NCBI GenBank assembly: GCA_021811085.1
Contig: JAJZPQ010000029.1
Span: forward strand, 1 to 46,231
DNA from: Pseudomonadota bacterium
GTDB taxonomy: Bacteria; Pseudomonadota; Gammaproteobacteria; Burkholderiales; SG8-39
Reading direction: 5' to 3'
Length of the DNA: 46,231 nt
Part shown: positions 40,152 through 46,231 of the stretch, in pieces
How positions within the stretch are numbered: position 1 is the stretch's first letter
How the letters are laid out: every line of letters starts with the position of its first letter
The notes under the pieces: model-generated
Told to the model about the DNA's origin: nothing
Databases searched by the model: none
What the model saw: the letters and a program-made list of their open reading frames with translations, nothing else
Program-made: the position numbers and the translations under genes

Positions 40152-41345
40152 ATGAGGCCAGCCAACGCGCGCATCCTGACGATCAACGGCGGCTCCTCGA
40201 GCATCAAGTTCGCGCTGTTCGAGGCCGGTGACCCGCTGCGGCGGATTCTGGCGGGCGCGATCGAGCGGATCGGACTTCCGCAGCCCAGCCTGCGAGTGCA
40301 AGGCGTGAGCCAGGCGGACAACTTTTCGCGGCCAGTGACGGCGCCGGACTATGCGGTGGCGGTGGGTGCGCTGATGGATTGGATCGAGGCGCGCAGCGCG
40401 CGTGATGCATTGGGCGCGGTGGGGCATCGCGTGGTGCATGGCGGGCCGAAGTACAGCGAGCCACAGCGGCTCACCGCGGAAATAATCGACGAACTGCGCC
40501 GTCTCAGCCCGTTCGATCCCGAGCATTTGCCGCAGGAGATCCTATTGACTGAAGCGTTCCATCGCCGTTTTCCGGACCTGCCTCAGGTGGCGTGTTTCGA
40601 CACGGCTTTTCACCATGACCTGCCGCGCGTGGCGCGGCTGTTGCCGATCCCGCGCCGCTACGAAGCGCTAGGGGTGCGGCGCTACGGTTTCCACGGCTTG
40701 TCCTATGCGTTTCTGATGGAAGAGCTGGCCCGCCTCGCCCCAGCGGAAGCGGCACAAGGCCGGGTCATCCTCGCCCACCTCGGCAATGGCGCGAGCCTGG
40801 CGGCGGTGCGTGAGGGCAAACCGGTGGACACGAGTATGGGTTTCACCCCCGCGGCAGGGGTGCCGATGGGCACGCGTTCGGGCGACCTCGATCCCGGGTT
40901 GGTCTGGTATCTGGCGCGCAGCGAGAAAATGAACGCGAAGCAATTCAACGAAATGGTCAATTTCCATTCCGGGTTGCTGGGCGTGTCGGAGACCAGCTCC
41001 GACATGCGCGACCTGCTGCAGTGCGAGGGGCAGGACGTGCGCGCGGCCGAGGCGGTGGAGCTGTTTTGCTACCAAGTCAGGAAATGCATAGGCGCATTCG
41101 CGGCGGCACTGGGCGGCCTGGACACGCTGGTGTTCGCCGGCGGCATCGGCGAGAACGCAGCGCCGGTGCGTGAGCGCATCTGCAATGGACTCGGCTTTCT
41201 CGGTATCGAACTGGAGCAGAAGCGCAATGTCGAACATGCACCGCTGATCTCGGCAGACTCCGGTCGCGTCAAGGTGCGCGTCGTCCGCACCGACGAGGCA
41301 CTCATGATCGCGAGCTCCGTCGCCCGCGTTCTCAATCTCGATTGA
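40152..41345 (+). CDS. ackA: Acetate kinase
   Basis: The 397-residue enzyme has the acetate kinase motifs LTINGGSSSIKFALF (N-terminus), FDTAFHHDLP, RRYGFHGLSYAFL, HLGNGASLAAVREGKPVDTSMGFTPAAGVPMGTRSGDLDPG and FAGGIGENAA. It converts acetyl phosphate and ADP to acetate and ATP. The start is uncertain: ATG 40152 leaves the usual short leader before LTIN, ATG 40134 would add six residues; neither has a strong ribosome site. Phosphoketolase follows after 18 bp and would supply the acetyl phosphate directly. There is no phosphotransacetylase in the window. Confidence 0.95.
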   Translation: MRPANARILTINGGSSSIKFALFEAGDPLRRILAGAIERIGLPQPSLRVQGVSQADNFSRPVTAPDYAVAVGALMDWIEARSARDALGAVGHRVVHGGPKYSEPQRLTAEIIDELRRLSPFDPEHLPQEILLTEAFHRRFPDLPQVACFDTAFHHDLPRVARLLPIPRRYEALGVRRYGFHGLSYAFLMEELARLAPAEAAQGRVILAHLGNGASLAAVREGKPVDTSMGFTPAAGVPMGTRSGDLDPGLVWYLARSEKMNAKQFNEMVNFHSGLLGVSETSSDMRDLLQCEGQDVRAAEAVELFCYQVRKCIGAFAAALGGLDTLVFAGGIGENAAPVRERICNGLGFLGIELEQKRNVEHAPLISADSGRVKVRVVRTDEALMIASSVARVLNLD

Positions 41346-41363
41346 GCTGAGGAAAATTAGACC

Positions 41364-43769
41364 ATGACAAGCGACACCCTCTCGCCGGAACTGCTCCACA
41401 AGATGGATGCCTACTGGCGCGCCGCCAACTATCTGTCGGTCGGCCAGATTTATCTTTTCGACAATCCGCTGCTGCAGCGCCCGCTGGCGCTCACGGATGT
41501 GAAGCACATGCTGCTCGGGCACTGGGGCACGACACCCGGGCAGAACTTCATCTACGCGCACCTGAACCGGGTGATCAAGAAATACGACCTCGACATGATC
41601 TACGTTTCCGGGCCCGGGCACGGCGGCCCCGCCGTCGTCGGCAACACCTACCTCGAGGGCACGTACAGCGAGATCTATCCCGACATCAGCCAGGATGAGG
41701 CCGGACTGCAGAAGCTGTTCAAGCAATTTTCCTTTCCCGGCGGCATCCCCAGCCACGCCTCACCGGAATGTCCGGGCTCGATCCACGAGGGCGGGGAGCT
41801 GGGCTATTCGCTCAGCCATTCCTTCGGGGCGGTGTTTGACAATCCCGGTCTCATCGTCGCCTGCGTCGTCGGCGACGGCGAGGCCGAGACCGGCCCGCTG
41901 GCGACGGCGTGGCATTCCAACAAGTTTCTCGATCCGGTCACCGACGGCGCGGTGCTGCCTATCCTGCATCTCAACGGCTACAAGATTTCCAATCCGACGC
42001 TGCTCGCGCGCATCAGCCGCGAGGAACTGGAACAGTTGCTGCGCGGCTACGGCTGGACCCCCTGTTTCGTCGAAGGGCACGAGCCGGAGCCGATGCACCA
42101 AGCCATGGCGGCGACGCTGGACGTTGCGGTGAAGCAGATCAAAGCCATTCAGCACGACGCTCGCGTCGAGGGCCAATTTACGCGCCCGCGCTGGCCGATG
42201 ATCGTCCTCAATTCACCCAAAGGCTGGACCGGGCCGAAGTGGGTCGATGGCCTGCAGATCGAGGGCACGTTCCGCGCGCACCAGGTTCCTATCGCGGTGT
42301 CGCCCGCGGCGCCGCCCGAGCATCTCAAGCTATTGGAGGACTGGCTCAAGAGCTATCGGCCGGAGGAGTTGTTCGATGCCAATGGCCGTCTGGTGCCGGA
42401 ACTGGCCGAGCTTGCGCCGAGCGGCAAACGCCGCATGGGTTCGAATCCCCATGCCAACGGCGGCATGCTGCTGCGCGACCTGCACATGCCGGATTTCCGC
42501 GACTATGCAGCCAAGGTGCCGGAACCAGGCGTGAAAGGGATCGGCGACACGCATGTGCTGGGACCGTTCCTGCGCGATGTGGCGAAGCTGAACGATGAGC
42601 AGCGCAATTTCCGTGTGTTCGGGCCGGACGAGACGCTGTCCAATGGCCTGGGGGCCTTGTTTGAAGTGACCAAGCGCCAATGGGGCGCCGCGACCATGGC
42701 CAACGACGAATGGCTCGCGCCCGCCGGGCGTGTGCTCGACTCGATGCTGAGCGAGCATCAGTGCGAGGGCTGGCTCGAAGGCTACCTGCTCACGGGGCGG
42801 CACGGACTGTTCAACTGCTACGAGGCGTTCATCCACATCATCGATTCCATGTTCAACCAGCACGCGAAGTGGCTCAAGGTCACCGCGCAGCTGCCGTGGC
42901 GGCGCAAGATCGCCTCGCTCAACTACCTGCTCGCGTCGCATGTCTGGCGCCAGGACCACAACGGCTTCACCCATCAGGACCCCGGGTTCATCGACCACGT
43001 CGTGAACAAGAAGGCCGACGTCGTGCGCGTCTACCTGCCGCCGGATGCAAATTGCCTGCTGTCGGTGATGGACCACTGCCTGCGCAGCCGCCATTACGTC
43101 AATGTCGTGATCGCGGGCAAGCATCCGGCGCCGCAATGGCTGGCCATGGACGCCGCGGTCAGGCATTGCACCGAGGGCATCGGCATTTGGCAGTGGGCCA
43201 GCAACGACCAGGGCCCAGACGTTCCTGGTAACGGACCCGATGTGGTCATGGCTTGCTGCGGCGACGTGCCCACGCTGGAAACGCTGGCCGCCGTCTCCAT
43301 CCTGCGCGAACACCTGCCCGAGCTGAAGATTCGCGTGGTCAACGTCGTCGACCTGATGAAGCTGCAGCCGCAATCCGAGCACCCGCACGGCCTGGGCGAC
43401 GCGGATTTCGACGCACTCTTCACCCGGGACAAGCCGGTCATTTTCGCGTTCCACGCCTACCCGTGGCTGATCCACCGCCTGACTTACCGCCGCACCAACC
43501 ACGACAACATCCACGTCCGCGGCTACAAGGAAGAGGGCACCATCACCACGCCGTTCAATATGACGGTGCTGAACGATCTGGACCGCTTCCACCTGGCGAT
43601 GGACACCATAGCCCGCCTGCCGCAGATCGGCGACAAGGGCATCGTCCTGAAGCAGCAATTGAAGAACAAACTGGTCGAGCACAAGCAATACATCGACAAG
43701 AACGGCCAGGATATGCCCGAAATCCGCAACTGGAGCTGGGGCGCAACCAAGCCGGGCGGCGCCGCGTAA
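41364..43769 (+). CDS. xfp: Xylulose-5-phosphate/fructose-6-phosphate phosphoketolase
   Basis: The 801-residue thiamine-diphosphate enzyme has the family motifs [59 protein letters not shown] and the cofactor motif [19 protein letters not shown] (about residues 170-188). Further motifs are [23 protein letters not shown] and a C-terminal [13 protein letters not shown]. Length is normal. It splits xylulose-5-phosphate or fructose-6-phosphate with phosphate into acetyl phosphate and a triose or tetrose phosphate. With acetate kinase next door this gives ATP without respiration. The H+-ATPase gene follows after 30 bp. Confidence 0.96.
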   Translation: MTSDTLSPELLHKMDAYWRAANYLSVGQIYLFDNPLLQRPLALTDVKHMLLGHWGTTPGQNFIYAHLNRVIKKYDLDMIYVSGPGHGGPAVVGNTYLEGTYSEIYPDISQDEAGLQKLFKQFSFPGGIPSHASPECPGSIHEGGELGYSLSHSFGAVFDNPGLIVACVVGDGEAETGPLATAWHSNKFLDPVTDGAVLPILHLNGYKISNPTLLARISREELEQLLRGYGWTPCFVEGHEPEPMHQAMAATLDVAVKQIKAIQHDARVEGQFTRPRWPMIVLNSPKGWTGPKWVDGLQIEGTFRAHQVPIAVSPAAPPEHLKLLEDWLKSYRPEELFDANGRLVPELAELAPSGKRRMGSNPHANGGMLLRDLHMPDFRDYAAKVPEPGVKGIGDTHVLGPFLRDVAKLNDEQRNFRVFGPDETLSNGLGALFEVTKRQWGAATMANDEWLAPAGRVLDSMLSEHQCEGWLEGYLLTGRHGLFNCYEAFIHIIDSMFNQHAKWLKVTAQLPWRRKIASLNYLLASHVWRQDHNGFTHQDPGFIDHVVNKKADVVRVYLPPDANCLLSVMDHCLRSRHYVNVVIAGKHPAPQWLAMDAAVRHCTEGIGIWQWASNDQGPDVPGNGPDVVMACCGDVPTLETLAAVSILREHLPELKIRVVNVVDLMKLQPQSEHPHGLGDADFDALFTRDKPVIFAFHAYPWLIHRLTYRRTNHDNIHVRGYKEEGTITTPFNMTVLNDLDRFHLAMDTIARLPQIGDKGIVLKQQLKNKLVEHKQYIDKNGQDMPEIRNWSWGATKPGGAA

Positions 43770-43799
43770 GCCGCTCACACGACGCAAAGGACATTCGAT

Positions 43800-46231
43800 A
43801 TGTCAACGACCCCCGCTAAGCCCGAACCCGCTCCGGCGCCGGCGCAGCCGGCAGAGGCGAAAGCCCCCGACGTTGCCGCTGCGTCGATTCCGGACACGCT
43901 CGCGGCGCTCAAGGTGAAGCCCGAGGCCGGGCTCGCGCAGGCCGAGGTGGACGCCCGCCGCAAGGAACACGGCTACAACGAAGTGGCCGTGCAAAAAGAG
44001 CACCCGGTGCGCCTGTTCCTCGGAAAATTCTGGGGCATGTCGGCATGGATGCTCGAACTGATCATGCTGCTGTCGGCCTTCCTGCACAAATATTCGGACC
44101 TCGCCGTGGTCAGCGCGCTGCTGGTTATCAACGCGGCGCTGAGCTTCGTGCAGGAGCGCCGCGCCGCCGGCGTGGTCGAGACGCTGCGGCGGCGCCTGCA
44201 GATCAGCTCGCGCGTGCTGCGCGATGCGAACTGGCAGGTGGTGCCCGCGCGCGACCTCGTTCCCGGGGACATCGTGCGCGTGCGCGCCGGCGACGTCGTT
44301 CCCGCAGATGCGAAACTGCTCAGCGGAACAGTGAGCGTCGACCAGTCGGCCTTGACCGGGGAATCCAAGGATGTCGACATTGTCCCGGGCAAAGTGCTTT
44401 CATCGGGATCGGTCGTGCGCCGCGGCGAAGGCAACGGCGTAGTCATCCTCACGGGAGCGAAGACCTATTTCGGCCGCACCACCGAACTGGTGCAGACGGC
44501 GCGGCCGAAACTGCATATCGATGCGGTGGTGGCCAAGATCGTGCGCTGGCTGTTCCTCGTCGTCGGCACGCTGCTCGCCGTGGTGGTCGTCATGTCGCTG
44601 ATGCGCGCTACGCCGCTGCTCGAGATGATCCCGCTGGTGCTGATCCTGTTCATGAGCGCGATACCGCTCTCGCTCCCGGTCATGTTCACGGTGGCGATGG
44701 CCGTAGGGTCGAAGGAACTGGCCAAGCGCGGCGTGCTGGTCACGCGCCTCTCCGCCGCGGAGGATGCCGCGACCATGGACGTGCTGTGCGTGGACAAGAC
44801 CGGCACCATCACCATGAATCAATTGGCCGTCACCGGCGTGATCCCTTTGGAGCAGGCGACCGAGACCGAGGTGCTACTCGCGGGTGCGCTCGCATCGCAG
44901 GCAGCCAATCAGGATCCGATCGATCTCGCGTTTCTCGCTGCGGCGAAACAGCGAAACATTTTCGCCGGCTTGCCTGCGGTCACGCCGGTTTCATTCGCGC
45001 CGTTCGATGCGAAGAACCGGCGCACCGAGGCCGTGATCGAGCAAAACGGGCAACGCCTGCACGTGATGAAGGGCGCCGTGCGCACGATCGCCGAGACTTG
45101 CGGGTTCCAGCCTACGGCGATCGAGGCGCTGGAAGCGCGGGTGGCCGAATCGGCGCTCAAGGGTTATCGCACGCTGGCGGTGGCGCGCGGGCCCGAGACC
45201 GGGGCGCTCACTCTGCTTGGATTGGTGACACTGTATGACCCGCCGCGCGCGGACGCGAAACAACTCATTGCTGCACTGCACGAGCTCGGCGTCTCGGTGA
45301 AAATGCTCACCGGCGACGCGCTGGCGATTGCCAGTGAAATCGCGCGCGGCGTGGGCTTGCCCAACATCCGGCGCATGGCCGAGCTGAAGGCCGCGGGGGC
45401 CGCGGCCGGCAACGACGCGGTCGATTTGCTCGCCGGCGCCGACGGCTTGGCCGAAGTATTTCCGGAGGACAAATACACCGTAGTGAAGCATCTGCAGGCC
45501 GCGGGGCATGTGACCGGTATGACCGGCGACGGCGTCAACGATGCGCCCGCGCTGCGCCAGGCCGAAGTGGGCATCGCCGTGAGCAGCGCGACCGACGTGG
45601 CCAAGGGCGCCGCGAGTGTGGTCCTGACCGACGCCGGACTGGCGAATATCGTGGCGCTGGTCGAACAGGGGCGGACGATCTATCAGCGCATCCTGACCTA
45701 CATCGTCAACAAGATCAGCCGCACCATTCTGAAGACCGGCTTTGTCGCCATCGCGTTCGTGCTGACCGGCAAGTTCGCCATGTCCGCGTTCGCCATGCTG
45801 CTGCTGGTGTTCATCACGGATTTCGCCAAGATTTCGCTCGCCACCGATAATGTCCGGCCGTCGAAGCAACCGGAGACCTGGAACATCGGGCACCTGATTA
45901 CCGTAGCGGTGGTGTTGGGCGTGCTGATGGTCGCAGAGGCCCTTTTCGCCTTGTGGTTCGGCTGGTCGCGTTTCGGCCTGGCCGGCAACGACAGCGCGCT
46001 TTACACGTTCAGCTTTCTGACGCTGCTCTACTTTGCCGCGCTGTCCATCGTATCCGCGCGCGAACGCCGCTGGTTTTGGACCACGATGCCGAGCAGGCTG
46101 GTCATGGCTGCAGTCGTGGCGGAAACGTTCATCGGCACTGCCGTACTGTTCGCCGGTCTGCCGGGACTTGCACCTTTGCCGTGGTGGCAGGCGCTCGCGC
46201 TGTTCGGCTATGCGGCGGTCTCCTGCCTAGT
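43800..46231 (+). CDS. P-type plasma-membrane H+-ATPase (type IIIA), 3' end cut by window
   Basis: The frame from ATG 43800 stays open to the window end, so 810 codons are visible and the last part is missing. Domains: a Pro/Ala-rich N-terminus, an N-terminal cation-ATPase region, and the actuator loop with DQSALTGES. M4 has IPLSLPVMFTVAMAVG, the phosphorylation site has CVDKTGTIT (Asp332), and the hinge has MTGDGVNDAPAL. M5-M6 carry RTILKTGF and LVFITDFAKISLATDN with an Asp in M6. These features fit plant/fungal-type proton pumps rather than Ca, K or heavy-metal pumps. It would export H+ using ATP, possibly to hold the membrane potential or internal pH while acetate is produced. AAAGGA precedes the ATG. 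Confidence 0.92.
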   Translation, partial: MSTTPAKPEPAPAPAQPAEAKAPDVAAASIPDTLAALKVKPEAGLAQAEVDARRKEHGYNEVAVQKEHPVRLFLGKFWGMSAWMLELIMLLSAFLHKYSDLAVVSALLVINAALSFVQERRAAGVVETLRRRLQISSRVLRDANWQVVPARDLVPGDIVRVRAGDVVPADAKLLSGTVSVDQSALTGESKDVDIVPGKVLSSGSVVRRGEGNGVVILTGAKTYFGRTTELVQTARPKLHIDAVVAKIVRWLFLVVGTLLAVVVVMSLMRATPLLEMIPLVLILFMSAIPLSLPVMFTVAMAVGSKELAKRGVLVTRLSAAEDAATMDVLCVDKTGTITMNQLAVTGVIPLEQATETEVLLAGALASQAANQDPIDLAFLAAAKQRNIFAGLPAVTPVSFAPFDAKNRRTEAVIEQNGQRLHVMKGAVRTIAETCGFQPTAIEALEARVAESALKGYRTLAVARGPETGALTLLGLVTLYDPPRADAKQLIAALHELGVSVKMLTGDALAIASEIARGVGLPNIRRMAELKAAGAAAGNDAVDLLAGADGLAEVFPEDKYTVVKHLQAAGHVTGMTGDGVNDAPALRQAEVGIAVSSATDVAKGAASVVLTDAGLANIVALVEQGRTIYQRILTYIVNKISRTILKTGFVAIAFVLTGKFAMSAFAMLLLVFITDFAKISLATDNVRPSKQPETWNIGHLITVAVVLGVLMVAEALFALWFGWSRFGLAGNDSALYTFSFLTLLYFAALSIVSARERRWFWTTMPSRLVMAAVVAETFIGTAVLFAGLPGLAPLPWWQALALFGYAAVSCL

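Overview
The window is a G+C-rich segment of a proteobacterial chromosome, most likely a betaproteobacterium of the Burkholderiales type. That placement is inferred from gene content: a Burkholderia-style OmpA, entericidin, YqjD/DUF883, CsbD and CigR-like proteins, a patatin-acetoacetate decarboxylase-3-hydroxybutyrate dehydrogenase operon, and Crp-type regulators with a conserved CNRHH motif. I see no rRNA, tRNA, CRISPR array, insertion sequence or phage gene. About 45 protein genes are supported, two of them cut by the window edges, plus two short gene remnants.

Layout. Positions 1-2145 (minus) hold a two-partner secretion pair: transporter tpsB followed by the start of a filamentous-haemagglutinin-type tpsA. 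Positions 2500-5836 hold a YqjD-like protein and the three-gene operon for acetoacetate and polyhydroxybutyrate-type metabolism. Positions 6136-7775 are an envelope cluster (OmpA, entericidin, glycine-zipper protein). A first Crp/Fnr-type regulator lies at 8117, followed by secreted and surface proteins: a large repeat lipoprotein with an ice-binding-like C-terminus, a small beta-barrel, a glycine-rich protein, an L,D-transpeptidase, a CAP-domain protein and a CigR-like protein. Positions 16721-21125 (minus) are a tightly overlapping regulatory operon: a second Crp/Fnr-type regulator, a hybrid histidine kinase and a REC-PAS protein. Positions 21402-26979 are small stress and envelope genes (CsbD, glycine zipper, BON, peroxiredoxin-glutaredoxin fusion, DUF1003, LapA, DUF2127). 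Positions 27043-32098 carry a BrkB-type membrane protein, persulfide dioxygenase, a VIT-type transporter, glucose-6-phosphate dehydrogenase and transaldolase. Positions 32131-46231 carry small stress proteins, a phosphatidylserine-decarboxylase-like enzyme, AdhE, an SPFH protein, acetate kinase, phosphoketolase and a P-type H+-ATPase cut by the window end.

The most striking feature is a recurring 20-bp imperfect palindrome, TATGTRCGCYRGCGYACAGA. I find sixteen clear or fair copies and one weak copy, nearly all in intergenic DNA. Each is oriented with its downstream gene. A -10-like hexamer lies with its centre 30-33 bp (usually 32 bp) from the palindrome centre, which puts the palindrome near -41.5, the class II activator position of CRP/FNR proteins. 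The two Crp-like regulators have almost identical recognition helices and are the natural candidates to bind it; the second one has a copy in front of its own operon. The spacing rule also led me to a copy I had first missed, in front of the DUF1003 gene.

Taken together, I infer a single regulon that adjusts envelope, redox and fermentative metabolism when respiration is limited. Phosphoketolase plus acetate kinase make ATP from sugar phosphates, AdhE re-oxidises NADH, and the H+-ATPase can spend ATP to keep a proton gradient. The content recalls, from memory, the low-oxygen-activated (lxa) locus described in Burkholderia cenocepacia. The inducing signal and the binding of the Crp proteins to the palindrome are inferences from sequence.
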